Positions 26,685 through 35,234 of a DNA stretch of 45,768 nt are shown in pieces. Below the pieces are notes generated by a model that was given only the letters and a program-made list of their open reading frames with translations, was not told the DNA's origin and did not search any database. Both the position numbers and the translations under genes were made by a program. Origin of the DNA: an uncultured Gammaproteobacteria bacterium. GTDB taxonomy: Bacteria > Pseudomonadota > Gammaproteobacteria > Pseudomonadales > UBA5518. The stretch lies in the NCBI GenBank assembly GCA_903928015.1, contig CAIYPF010000115.1, positions 1-45,768 on the forward strand, given 5' to 3'. Each line of letters starts with the position of its first letter. Within the stretch, counting starts at the first letter, position 1.

Positions 26685-27449
26685 TCAGAACACCGAGGGA
26701 ACGGAGGCGAACAGCGCGTCTGCGGTGCGCGCCGGCGAGGGATAGGCCCGCTTGCTGTGACTCAGGCCGAGGTCCAGCAGCGTTTCGCAGAGCTTGAACG
26801 CCACGAGGCCGGGATTGAGCAGCGGCACTTCGAGGCGCTCGCTCAGCCACGCATGCGACTGGTGCATGGTGGTGGAGCCGAGGATCAGCACGTCGGCGCC
26901 GTCCTCGTCGATCGCGGCGCGGCACTCGCGCAGCAGTTTGTCGAAAACGATCTCTTCCTTGCCCGCCAGCAGTTCGGCGGTGTCGGGACGCGTACCGATG
27001 TGGCGGATGGAGGCGAGGCGGTCTTTCAGGCCTGTCTCGCGAGCGGTTTTCTCGTACATCCAGAACCACTCGGGCCACATCGTGACCACCGAGAAGCGCC
27101 GGCCGAGCATTGCGGCGGTGTGGAAGGAGCTGTGTGCAGGCCCCACCACGGGAATGCGGAGTCGCGAGCGCAGTGCGTTCAGCCCCGAATCGCTCATCGA
27201 GTTGATGCACACCGCTGCGTAGCCCTCTTCCTCGGCGGTGGCGCCGGCTTCGAGGACGAAGACATCGGAGAGCGCGCCCTCGTACTGCGAATCGAGGATC
27301 GCGGCGCCATTGCGCGTGCCGAAGAACTCCACGGAAACACCGGGCCGCAGCAGCTTGGGCGGGATCTGCGCGGCGAAGGCGGGCAGTGCTTCGGGCGGGA
27401 TCGGGATCGGCAACAGCATCTTGATGCGCGTGCTGGCGGGCTCGCTCAC
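26685..27449 (-). CDS. Asp/Glu/hydantoin racemase family protein with Ser in place of both Cys
   Basis: A 254-residue protein starting with GTG at 27449, 7 bases after AGGAGA; the upstream in-frame ATG lacks a site. The overall pattern is hydantoin-racemase-like: VVGPAHSSFHTAAMLGRRFSVV, DGADVLILGSTTM, PLLNPGLVAFKLCETLLDLGL and SKRAYPSP. The two catalytic cysteines of the family normally lie in ACFxDPGL and LGCAGM. Here these read NSMSDSGL and LGSTTM, so both are serine. Classical two-Cys racemisation is therefore unlikely; an isomerase, decarboxylase or binding role is possible. It is the first gene of the operon with the MarR and MDR genes. The alignment was made by eye. Confidence 0.8.
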   Translation of the reverse strand: MSEPASTRIKMLLPIPIPPEALPAFAAQIPPKLLRPGVSVEFFGTRNGAAILDSQYEGALSDVFVLEAGATAEEEGYAAVCINSMSDSGLNALRSRLRIPVVGPAHSSFHTAAMLGRRFSVVTMWPEWFWMYEKTARETGLKDRLASIRHIGTRPDTAELLAGKEEIVFDKLLRECRAAIDEDGADVLILGSTTMHQSHAWLSERLEVPLLNPGLVAFKLCETLLDLGLSHSKRAYPSPARTADALFASVPSVF

Positions 27450-27515
27450 GGGGCGGTCTCCTGGGTTGATTTCGTGGCGCTCCGGCGCGGCGTACACGAG
27501 CCGGATGAGGCGCCT

Positions 27516-27544
27516 AGACTAGCAGGCGGCACCCGCAAAACCAA
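27516..27544 (-). promoter_or_regulatory. predicted promoter of the racemase-MarR-MDR operon
   Basis: On the minus strand, TTGGTT (27544-27539) and TAGTCT (27521-27516) are 17 bases apart, about 65 bases before the GTG at 27449. Confidence 0.4.
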
Positions 27545-27592
27545 TGTGAACGCAGGCTGTGCGCAGTGCCGTTTCCGGGCGCTCTGGCGCGG

Positions 27593-27979
27593 TCATTCCG
27601 GGGTGCGCGGCGCTCGGGTCTCCGGCGTGACCGCAATGAAAACGGGCTCCAGTTGCTGCTCGCGCAGATAGGCGCTCATCTGCGCGCGGCGCTCGCCGTA
27701 GCGCTGCTCGAGGAGGGCCTCGGCTGCATGCGTGCGGGAGTCTGCGGCGGAGAACAGTTCGGCCGTGCCTTCCTGCCAGTCGCCAAGGAGATTGCCGTCC
27801 CAGTCACACGGCGCGAAGCGCAGCCGCGCGTCGTTGCGCAGACGCTTCACCTTGCCGAACTGAAGCGCGGTGCGCAGCCAGAGCCGCTCTTCGTGCCACA
27901 CGTACCACACCGGCGTGAGCACTTCGCTTCCGTCACGCCGGCGCGTGGCGAGATTGATGCACTCGGCCTGCTCGTTCAT
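27593..27979 (-). CDS. PPOX-class flavin/F420-binding protein, Rv2061-like
   Basis: A 128-residue split-barrel protein of the pyridoxamine-phosphate-oxidase superfamily. RRDGSEVLTPVWYVWHEERL, then LRTALQFGKVKRLRNDARLRFAPCD and EGTAELFSA, match the pattern of the Rv2061 group of probable F420- or FMN-dependent enzymes. The ATG at 27979 overlaps the cyclase stop by four bases (ATGA), so the two are coupled, and the frame upstream is only a shadow of the cyclase. It is likely cytoplasmic and dimeric. Whether this organism makes F420 cannot be seen here; FMN or heme are alternatives. Confidence 0.85.
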   Translation of the reverse strand: MNEQAECINLATRRRDGSEVLTPVWYVWHEERLWLRTALQFGKVKRLRNDARLRFAPCDWDGNLLGDWQEGTAELFSAADSRTHAAEALLEQRYGERRAQMSAYLREQQLEPVFIAVTPETRAPRTPE

Positions 27980-28761
27980 GTGGAGGGCTCGTCGATGATG
28001 GCCACCGCGCGCGTCCAGCCGGCAGATGCGGCGCGGATCTTCACCGGGAAGCAGCTCACGGTGAACCCCGTGGCAGGCAGCGCCTCGAGGTTGTGGAGTT
28101 TCTCGAGATGGCAGTAGCCGATGTCGCGGCCGGCCTTGTGTCCTTCCCAGATGAGCCCCGCATTGCCGCTCTCGAGGTATTTCTCGCGGGTGTGGACGAA
28201 GGGCGCATCCCAGCTCCAGGCATCCGTGCCGGTCAGTCGAACGCCACGCTCGAGCAGGTAGAGCGTGGCCTCGTGTCCCATGCCGCATCCGGCCGAGACG
28301 TAATCGTTCTGGCCGTAGCGCGCGCCCGCGCTGGTGTTCACCACCACGATCTCCAGAGGGCTCAGGCTGTGACCGATGCGCGCGAGTTCCGCTTCCACAT
28401 CTGCCGCCGTCACCACGTAGCCGTCCGGCAGGTGGCGGAAGTCGAGCTTCACGCCGGGCTGGAAACACCACTCGAGCGGAACCTCGTCGATGGTGATCGC
28501 GCGCTCGCCGTGGTTCATGGTGCTCGCGAAGTGATACGGCGCGTCGAGGTGCGTGCCGTTGTGCGTGATCAGCTCGATGCGTTCTATCGCCCAGGCCTCG
28601 CCGTCGGGAAGGTCTTCCTTGCGCAGTCCCGGAAAGAAGCCCGCGATCTCGGGAACGGAGCGCTGGTGGTCGATGTATTCGATGCGCGGACGGTAGGCCT
28701 CCGGGTCGGAGACCACATCGTTTTCGAGGAAGATCGAGATGTCGATGAAGCGGCGGGTCAT
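27976..28761 (-). CDS. cyclase family metal-dependent hydrolase (kynurenine formamidase-like)
   Basis: A 261-residue protein starting MTRRFIDISIFLENDV. The metal-binding motif HNGTHLDAPYHF (HxGTHxDxPxHF) lies at about residues 66-77. VVVNTSAGARYGQNDYV and LTGTDAWSWD follow, as in bacterial formamidases and isatin hydrolases, which hydrolyse amides or cyclic amides using Zn or Mn. The family suits a nitrogen-containing aromatic pathway: kynurenine formamidase acts on N-formylkynurenine and isatin hydrolase opens an indole-dione ring. It is coupled to the PPOX gene. A strong leftward terminator-like hairpin lies in its leader (28831-28856). Confidence 0.9.
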   Translation of the reverse strand: MTRRFIDISIFLENDVVSDPEAYRPRIEYIDHQRSVPEIAGFFPGLRKEDLPDGEAWAIERIELITHNGTHLDAPYHFASTMNHGERAITIDEVPLEWCFQPGVKLDFRHLPDGYVVTAADVEAELARIGHSLSPLEIVVVNTSAGARYGQNDYVSAGCGMGHEATLYLLERGVRLTGTDAWSWDAPFVHTREKYLESGNAGLIWEGHKAGRDIGYCHLEKLHNLEALPATGFTVSCFPVKIRAASAGWTRAVAIIDEPST

Positions 28762-28830
28762 GCTGGCGGCCGGGGTGTGTTCGGAGCTCCATTGTCCCGC
28801 CGTGCCCGGCCGGGGCCAAGGCAATCGGCC

Positions 28831-28856
28831 AAAAAAAACGGGGAGCAAGCTCCCCG
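28831..28856 (-). terminator. strong intrinsic terminator or attenuator, leftward
   Basis: CGGGGAGC (28839-28846) and GCTCCCCG (28849-28856) pair perfectly around AA. Read leftward, the stem is followed by eight T (complement of the A run at 28831-28838). It lies 70 bases before the cyclase ATG in the same direction, so it would act on the cyclase leader or on antisense RNA entering from the CoA-transferase side. Confidence 0.75.
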
Positions 28857-28929
28857 AACAAGACAAGACCCCACAACGCTGAGCCTTACGTGAAAACGCT
28901 TGCGCGCGGATCACTTGCAGATCCGCCGC

Positions 28930-28949
28930 AGGAGCGCGCCATGCGCGCG
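28930..28949. repeat. variant REP-like core with compensatory stem
   Basis: AGGAGCGCGCCATGCGCGC resembles the other cores, but the stem is GCGCGC/GCGCGC around CAT (28934-28948). Both arms have changed together and pairing is kept. It lies in the 270-bp gap before the CoA-transferase. Confidence 0.55.
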
Positions 28950-29031
28950 CCAGGACGCTGCCCGCTGGTTCATAATCGCGCCCTACGCGGCCCCGTGCTG
29001 CCGCTCCCATACCGCGTTCAGGAGAGATCAC

Positions 29032-30228
29032 ATGACAGCTGGGCCGCTTGCGGGTCTCAGGGTGCTGGAGATGGGGCAGCTGCTGGCGGGTCCCTTCACG
29101 GGCGCGATCCTCGGCTATTTCGGGGCGGAGGTGATCAAGGTCGAGCCGCCGGGCGGGGATCCGATCCGCGGCTGGCGTGTACTCGATGACGAGGGCACCT
29201 CGTTCTGGTGGCGCAGCCTGGGCCGCAACAAGAAGTGCATCAGCCTTGATCTCCGCGAAGAGCAGGGCAGGGCGCTTGCGCGCAGGCTTGCCGGGCGTGC
29301 CGATGTGCTCATCGAGAACTTCAGCCCGGGCGTGATGGAGCGCTGGGGCATGGGGCCCCAGCAACTGCGCGAGATCAACCCCGGCCTCGTGTATGCGCGG
29401 ATCTCGGGTTACGGGCAGGACGGGCCCTATGCGGGCCGTCCCGGTTTTGCCTCGGTTTGCGAGGGTCTCAGCGGTTTCCGTTACCTGAACGGCCATCCGG
29501 GCGAGGCGCCTGTGCGCCCGAACCTCAGTATCGGCGACACCATCGCAGCCTTGCATGCCTCCCTCGGCATCATGATGGCCCTCCGTGCCCGTGATGCCAC
29601 GCCCGGCGCCACCGGACAGGTGGTGGACGTTGCGCTCTACGAGTCGATGTTCAACCTCATGGAGGCCGTCATTCCCGAGTTTTCGGGTGCGGGTGTGGTA
29701 CGCGAGCCGGCCGGCACTACGGTCACGGGCATCGTGCCCACCAATACCTATCGCTGCGCCGATGGCCGCTTCGTGGTGATCGGCGGCAATGGTGACTCGA
29801 TCTTCCGCCGCCTGATGGACGGCATCGGCCGCTCCGATCTGGCCAGTGACCCCGAACTCGCGGTGAACGCCGGGCGCGTGCGTCGCGAACGGGAAATCGA
29901 CGCCGCCATCGCCGCGTGGTGCGCGGCGCGGGAGTGCCCGGAGGTGCTGCGGGTCATGGAAGAACAACGTGTGCCGGCGGGTCCGATCTACAGCGTGCGC
30001 GACATGTTCTCCGATCCGCACTTCCGCGCCCGCGGTCTCTTCGAACAGGTCGAGATCAACGGCAAGCCACTGGAGATTCCCGCCCTGATGCCGCGCCTCG
30101 ACGGCACCCCCGGCGGCACGCGCTGGCCCGGTGGCGGTGTGGGCAGCCACACCGACGAGGTGCTGCGCGATGTGCTGGGGATGGACGATGCGGAGATCGC
30201 CGGCCTGCGCTCGGCCGGCGTGGTCTGA
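29032..30228 (+). CDS. CaiB/BaiF family CoA-transferase (class III)
   Basis: A 398-residue class III CoA-transferase starting at the ATG at 29032 behind CAGGAGAG. LAGLRVLEMGQLLAGPF, LGYFGAEVIKVEPPGGDPIR, SLGRNKKCISLDLREEQGR and the region ADVLIENFSPGVMERWGMG are all family hallmarks. The region YARISGYGQDGPYAGRPGF precedes the helix that binds CoA. These enzymes move CoA from an acyl-CoA donor to a carboxylic acid, and so activate acids for degradation. It is alone on the plus strand, with the cyclase pair diverging to its left and the phosphotransferase-like gene 6 bp after its stop on the other strand. It may activate an acid from the aromatic pathway. Confidence 0.93.
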   Translation: MTAGPLAGLRVLEMGQLLAGPFTGAILGYFGAEVIKVEPPGGDPIRGWRVLDDEGTSFWWRSLGRNKKCISLDLREEQGRALARRLAGRADVLIENFSPGVMERWGMGPQQLREINPGLVYARISGYGQDGPYAGRPGFASVCEGLSGFRYLNGHPGEAPVRPNLSIGDTIAALHASLGIMMALRARDATPGATGQVVDVALYESMFNLMEAVIPEFSGAGVVREPAGTTVTGIVPTNTYRCADGRFVVIGGNGDSIFRRLMDGIGRSDLASDPELAVNAGRVRREREIDAAIAAWCAARECPEVLRVMEEQRVPAGPIYSVRDMFSDPHFRARGLFEQVEINGKPLEIPALMPRLDGTPGGTRWPGGGVGSHTDEVLRDVLGMDDAEIAGLRSAGVV

Positions 30229-30234
30229 GCGGGA

Positions 30235-31620
30235 TCAGTCGAGCCGCGGTACGCGGCACCAGTTCCAGCGCTCGACCAGCGGCCCCATCAGCTGCATGTT
30301 GCGCCGTGCCACGCCCCATGAGTGGCGCAGCAGCGCGAGCTCGCCCTGCGCGTCCAGACTCCCGGTTGCTGCGATCAGTGCGCGCCGCGCCGGTTCCAGC
30401 GAGTCATGTGCGCTGCCAAGGAGCTGCCGGATGCCTTCGAGTTCCAGCGCATCGGCCTGCGGGCCGAAGAGATGCAGCCGCTCCAGGTACCTGACCATCC
30501 CGGCAGCTCCGCTGGCCATGGTTGCCGCAAAGGGGTCCGTGACCTTCGGTGCCACGCCTTTCTCGAGTTGCGTGGCGAGTGTCTGGTAGAGCTCGCCTGC
30601 CTCGCTTCCTTCCACGATTGGCAGCGGCTCGGTGGGCTGTTCTTGCAGTCCATGCCACAGACCGATCGCCTCGCAGCAGGTGATGTCGCAGAGTGCCTGG
30701 TAGCCGAGGTTCAGCGCCACGGTGCTTTTCCAGTCGGGCCGGCGGGTGAGTCCAGGTATGGTCATCACCGAGCGAACCAGCTGGTGCACGAAGTAGTAGA
30801 TCGCCTTCTGCCGGTCCAGCGTCACGCCGGCGCGCTCCGCGTAATGACGCACATAGGGCGTGAGGTCTCCGCCGCAGGAGGGCGTGAAGAAATCCCTCAG
30901 CCACAGGTTTCCGATGTCTTCCATCGGGTCGCCGTAGTGGGCCCACTCCCAGTCCACCACCGCGGTCACGCGGCCATCGAGGAACATGAAATTCCCCGGC
31001 CCCGTGTCGCCCTGCAGAAGCACGGTGCGCTCCACCGAACGCGGCACGTGGTTCAGCAGCCAGCGCTGCCCGAAGGCGGAGAGCACGCTGCTCGCGTCAG
31101 GGGCGAAGCGCGCGAGCCGCGGGTCCTCCACCGCGCGCAGCTCGAGCAGTGAATGCTCCTCGGGCGTTGCCGGCATCTCGAAACCGGGCAGGTCCAGGGC
31201 GTGGACGTCGATGCGGTGGAGATCGGCGAGGATCTCCATGAAATGCAGCATCACCGCGTGCTGCTCCTCGCGGGGGGCATTGTTCAGGTCTGCCCGTCCC
31301 GGCTCGAAGGACTGTATTGCCACGCAGTGCTCGTCGTTCCATCCCAGTATCTTCTGGGTGGGGATGGTCGTGCTGGAGGCGAGCCAGCTGATCAGCGAGG
31401 TTTCCCGCGAGAGATTGCGCGAGTAGGGCTTGCCTGCCGCGCTGGCACGGTCGATGCGCAGGAACAGGTCGCGCGGTCCGCCGGGGGCTGCGAGCTGCGC
31501 TCGCCAGGCTTCCCTGCGCACCACCATGCGTTCGGGTGTGCTGACCGGTCCGCCGCCCACCTGTTCGATCCAGGGCAGGGCGGAGGGAGGGAAAACGAGG
31601 CCGGCGTCGGGGTTGTTCAC
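30235..31620 (-). CDS. aminoglycoside-phosphotransferase-like (APH/ChoK) family protein
   Basis: A 461-residue protein starting with GTG. The kinase-like catalytic segment reads LLQGDTGPGNFMFLDGRVTAVVDWEWAHYGDP: the catalytic Asp, the Asn and the metal-binding DWE are present, but the family's HGD is QGD. The N-terminal ATP lobe has LFLRIDRA and the conserved Glu in RETSLISWL. About 110 further helical residues follow the kinase fold. Members of this shape are often linked to acyl-CoA metabolism genes in environmental bacteria and are not drug-resistance enzymes. It is convergent with the CoA-transferase (6 bp). The substrate is unknown. Confidence 0.85.
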   Translation of the reverse strand: MNNPDAGLVFPPSALPWIEQVGGGPVSTPERMVVRREAWRAQLAAPGGPRDLFLRIDRASAAGKPYSRNLSRETSLISWLASSTTIPTQKILGWNDEHCVAIQSFEPGRADLNNAPREEQHAVMLHFMEILADLHRIDVHALDLPGFEMPATPEEHSLLELRAVEDPRLARFAPDASSVLSAFGQRWLLNHVPRSVERTVLLQGDTGPGNFMFLDGRVTAVVDWEWAHYGDPMEDIGNLWLRDFFTPSCGGDLTPYVRHYAERAGVTLDRQKAIYYFVHQLVRSVMTIPGLTRRPDWKSTVALNLGYQALCDITCCEAIGLWHGLQEQPTEPLPIVEGSEAGELYQTLATQLEKGVAPKVTDPFAATMASGAAGMVRYLERLHLFGPQADALELEGIRQLLGSAHDSLEPARRALIAATGSLDAQGELALLRHSWGVARRNMQLMGPLVERWNWCRVPRLD

Positions 31621-31935
31621 GGTGGTGCTTCGCTCCGTACAGGGGAGGTTCAGGTGGATGCATGCGCTCTGGCAGGGTGCGTGCCGGTTGGCGCCGGCGC
31701 TGGTCTGCCGTGGGCGATTCTAGTCCGGGAGGCAGTGCCCCGGGCGGTGTTGTTCCCGGGACTCGGCCGGGATTTGCCGTGCGCGGGCCCATCGGTTAAA
31801 AGTCTCCCCGGAAAGCTCTACTGCCTTTCCCGTCCCCGAGGAGTCACGGTCCCTTGATCCATCCCCTGCGCACGAAGGAACCGGCGCGGACATACACGGA
31901 CGGACCCGGCACGCGCCGTGGCCGTGTGATGCGCC
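31621..31935. other. 315-bp divergent non-coding region with possible promoters
   Basis: It lies between the leftward phosphotransferase-like gene and the rightward hybrid kinase. A possible rightward promoter is TTGCCG (31774-31779) with TAAAAG (31797-31802), 17 bases apart. A leftward -10-like TAGAAT (31722-31717) lacks a clear -35. I found no gene or repeat in the gap. Confidence 0.4.
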
Positions 31936-34900
31936 ATGTCTGATTCTCCATTGAGGGGCTTGTTGCGCTGGTGGTCGGATCTCCGGGCTGGTGCAGCCGA
32001 CTCCGGGCCAGCGCTCACCGGGCCGCTGATGCCGCAGTCCGTGCAGATCGCGGCTCAGCTCCGTTATGCCGGCCTCTTGCGCCTGCGTGCTGTTTCCATT
32101 GGCGTGATCCTGGTCGTTTGCATCGGCACTCCCTTGCGATTTGCCGTTGCTGAATTCCGCCAGGAGCGCGGGGATCTCGTGCTTGAAAGCGAGTTGCAGG
32201 CGCGCGCGCTGCGGCACTTCGTGCTGGAGCATCCCGGTCAGCCCGAGGCCCTCGCCAACCAGTTGGACAAGCTGACCCCCGAGGCCAGCCGCAGCCGCAC
32301 CCTGCGCATGCTGCGGCTCGGACATGGTGATGTGTTGCGTGCGGGGCCCGAGTTGCTCGCCCCGGTGCTCAGCGAACAGGTCCCGATACGCCGGGCCGAT
32401 GGCAGCATTGTGGGAGAGCTCAGTCTCTCGCGTTCCATGTTCTGGCAGATTCCCGGGATACTGGTGGCGATACTCGCCGGCATCTGCCTGGCGATGTTTC
32501 TGGTTCGGCAACTGAACCAGCAGGTCTTTGCACGCTGGATCCGTGCGGAACTCGCCCAGCGTCTCTCCCAGGAGAGGCTCGCCGATATTGCCGCTGCCTC
32601 CTCCGACTGGTTCTGGGAGCAGAACACGAGCTTCCGCTACACCCTGAATACCCTCGATGAGCCCGGCATGCCGCGCGGGCTGAGCATGCTCGGGCGACAG
32701 ATCTGGGACGTGCTGCCGATCCAGCCGCCAGAGGGTGGATGGACGGAGCACCGGCGCAGCCTGGAAGCGCACGAGCCCTTTGTGTTGCGTTGTGGTGTGC
32801 GGATCGAGAACGGCATGCGCTGGATCGAGCTCCGCGGCAAACCCTTCTTCAGCGCGGGTGGTGTTTTCCAGGGCTATCGCGGCGCCGGCCGTGACATCAC
32901 CGGCGAGGAGGAGCGCGAGCGGGAGCTGGCCCGTCACCGCGACGAACTGCGCCTGCTGGTGGACGAGCGTACCGCCGATCTCCTGCGCGCCAAAGTGCAG
33001 GCCGAGACCGTGAGCGAAGTGAAGTCCATGTTCCTCGCGACCATGAGCCACGAGATCCGCACGCCCATCAACGCGATCATGGGCCTCACGCACCTCGCCC
33101 TCAGCGCGACACCGGTCCCGCGCATCTCGGGTTACCTCCAGCGTATCGACCAGGCAAGCCACCGCCTGCTGCATCTCGTGAACGATGTACTCGATCTCAG
33201 CAAGATCGAGGCGGGCAAGATCGAGCTCGACCATGTCGAATTCGATCTGCAGACGATGCTCGACGAGGTCGTGGCGCTGGTGGCCGAGCGTGTCCACACC
33301 AAGGGTCTGGAACTGGTTACCGACATCGATTGCGACTCGCAAAGGCTGTTCATCGGCGACCCCCAGCGTCTTGGCCAGGTGCTGATCAACTACATCGGCA
33401 ACGCCATCAAGTTCACCGATGCCGGGCAGATCGTCATCTCCGTGGGTGCCGACCGTGATGCCGGATCCGAGGGCCCGGTGCAGCTGCGTTTCGCGGTGAG
33501 TGACACGGGTATAGGGATGACGCCGGAGCAGCAGTCACGCGTATTCAGGCAGTTCGAGCAGGCTGATCGCAGCACCAACCGCCGTTTCGGCGGCACCGGA
33601 CTTGGCTTGTCGATCTGCAGGAGTCTGGCCGAGTTGATGGGCGGCGAGGTCGGCCTGAGCAGCGCCGAGGGAGAGGGCTCGACATTCTGGTTCACCGCGC
33701 GCCTCGCCCTGGGTCCGGAGCGCTCGCCAGCGCCCGCCCCGGTCACGGCGCTGCGAGGCATGCGAGCGCTCGTGGTCGATGACAACCCGGCTGCCCGCTG
33801 GGTGCTTGCAGGCGTGCTCGAGCGCATGGGCTTCACGGTCGAAGCCCTTGCCGACGGTGCCCAGGCGATCGACGCGCTGCGTGCGGCTGCCGGCACGGGA
33901 GCGCGGCCCGATGTGGTCTTCATCGACCGCGACATGCCTGGCATCGATGGCCTGCAGGCGGCCCGCGCGATCCGCAGCCTGGTGCCCGCACTTGCCGGGC
34001 GGCTGGTATGTGTGGGCGCACAGCCGGAACAGGACGCCCAGGGCACTGCAGTTGCCGGGCCTTTCGCGGCACTCATGGACAAGCCGGTAAACCCCTCTCA
34101 TGTCCGGGATCTGCTGTTCCGTCTTCTGGAGCCCGCGCGCTACCGTCAGCTGGTCACCGAAGCGCGCGTCGATCCGCTCTCGCCGCGGCTGCTGCCGGCG
34201 GTCTCGCTCGCGGGCGCCCGCGTGCTGCTGGTTGAGGACAACGAGGCCAGCCGGGAGGTCCTGCGCGAGATGCTCGAGCACGAGGGCATGCTCGTCTCCA
34301 CGGCTCGGGAGGGGCGCGAGGCGATCGATGCGCTGCTGCGTGACGAGGCACCGGACATCATCCTCATGGATCTGAACATGAGAGGAATGGGTGGCATCGA
34401 TGCCACCCGCGAGATCCGCGGGATGCCGGGCATGGACAGCCTGCCGATCGTGGCCCTGACCGCCGACGTGATGAACGAGGCCCGCGAGGCCTGCCTGGCG
34501 GCGGGCATGACCGATTTCGCCGCAAAACCGATCGACGTCGAGCGCCTGCTGGCAACGCTCCGGCGCTGGCTGGGTTCCCGCCCTGGCGCGATGTTCGAGG
34601 TCGAAACCCTGCGCATCGAGAGCGATGGTCCGGGGCTTGGCCTTGGCGTCCGGGGGCTGCTCGATGCCGAAGGTCTGGCCCGCTGTGCGGGCAATGCGGC
34701 CCTCTACCGGCGCCTGCTGTTGAGATTCGTCGCGGAGGTGCCGTCCACTCTGGAGGCGATTTCTTCTGCGCTCGCAGCGGCGGACGCCGCGGCATTGCGT
34801 CTTGCCGTCCACTCGCTGAAGGGGGAGGCGGGGCAGTTGGGGATGGTGCCGGTGCAGGCTGCGGCTGGAGAGCTCGAGGTACTGCTTGTGCCCGGTGCAC

Positions 34901-35094
34901 CGCTCCCTTCCCGCCGCAGCCTCGATCCTGCGCTCGAGGCGGTACAGCAGGAACTCGTCCGCATGGTGCGGGACCTGCAGCCCGCGCTGGAGCGCCATAT
35001 TGCGGAGTCCGCCACTGCGGATGCGGGACGGCAGGTCCCGGCGCCGCGTGCTGCCACTGGCGCGCGAGAGGGCAAGGAAGCGCAGCCGGACTAG
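31936..35094 (+). CDS. hybrid sensor histidine kinase with PAS, two receivers and Hpt
   Basis: A 1052-residue membrane kinase. Two membrane helices (about 51-70 and 172-190) bound a small periplasmic domain of about 100 residues. A PAS-like domain follows (about 215-325, starting SSDWFWEQN), then a coiled coil, HisKA with H372 in [11 protein letters not shown], and HATPase with GTGLGLSICR. A first receiver has its Asp at D664 (FIDRDMPGIDG), a second at D812 (LMDLNMRGMGG), and an Hpt has H959 (VHSLKGEAGQLG). A full phosphorelay is thus in one chain, the output regulator elsewhere. A frameshifted cytochrome c and a HAMP protein follow on the same strand 140 bp on; if co-expressed, redox input is possible, but that is inference. 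Confidence 0.95.
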   Translation: MSDSPLRGLLRWWSDLRAGAADSGPALTGPLMPQSVQIAAQLRYAGLLRLRAVSIGVILVVCIGTPLRFAVAEFRQERGDLVLESELQARALRHFVLEHPGQPEALANQLDKLTPEASRSRTLRMLRLGHGDVLRAGPELLAPVLSEQVPIRRADGSIVGELSLSRSMFWQIPGILVAILAGICLAMFLVRQLNQQVFARWIRAELAQRLSQERLADIAAASSDWFWEQNTSFRYTLNTLDEPGMPRGLSMLGRQIWDVLPIQPPEGGWTEHRRSLEAHEPFVLRCGVRIENGMRWIELRGKPFFSAGGVFQGYRGAGRDITGEEERERELARHRDELRLLVDERTADLLRAKVQAETVSEVKSMFLATMSHEIRTPINAIMGLTHLALSATPVPRISGYLQRIDQASHRLLHLVNDVLDLSKIEAGKIELDHVEFDLQTMLDEVVALVAERVHTKGLELVTDIDCDSQRLFIGDPQRLGQVLINYIGNAIKFTDAGQIVISVGADRDAGSEGPVQLRFAVSDTGIGMTPEQQSRVFRQFEQADRSTNRRFGGTGLGLSICRSLAELMGGEVGLSSAEGEGSTFWFTARLALGPERSPAPAPVTALRGMRALVVDDNPAARWVLAGVLERMGFTVEALADGAQAIDALRAAAGTGARPDVVFIDRDMPGIDGLQAARAIRSLVPALAGRLVCVGAQPEQDAQGTAVAGPFAALMDKPVNPSHVRDLLFRLLEPARYRQLVTEARVDPLSPRLLPAVSLAGARVLLVEDNEASREVLREMLEHEGMLVSTAREGREAIDALLRDEAPDIILMDLNMRGMGGIDATREIRGMPGMDSLPIVALTADVMNEAREACLAAGMTDFAAKPIDVERLLATLRRWLGSRPGAMFEVETLRIESDGPGLGLGVRGLLDAEGLARCAGNAALYRRLLLRFVAEVPSTLEAISSALAAADAAALRLAVHSLKGEAGQLGMVPVQAAAGELEVLLVPGAPLPSRRSLDPALEAVQQELVRMVRDLQPALERHIAESATADAGRQVPAPRAATGAREGKEAQPD

Positions 35095-35234
35095 CGCTTT
35101 CGCGCTGCTCGCGGTCATGCCGCTGTCATATGCCGCGGACACACCGCGTCCGAGCCAGGTCCTGCACGCGCGGGAACCGTGCCCTGAGGGGCGCGGTGTC
35201 ACTGGAGAGCCCCAGCCGGTAGTGCGTGCAGTCG

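Noticed and set aside
28762-30150. The upstream 463 residues of the frame that ends in the cyclase.
   Set aside because: Only the part from 28761 matches the cyclase family; the rest is opposite the CoA-transferase.
30235-31620. Aminoglycoside resistance gene.
   Set aside because: The length, the C-terminal extension and the CoA-transferase neighbour fit an environmental phosphotransferase of unknown substrate.
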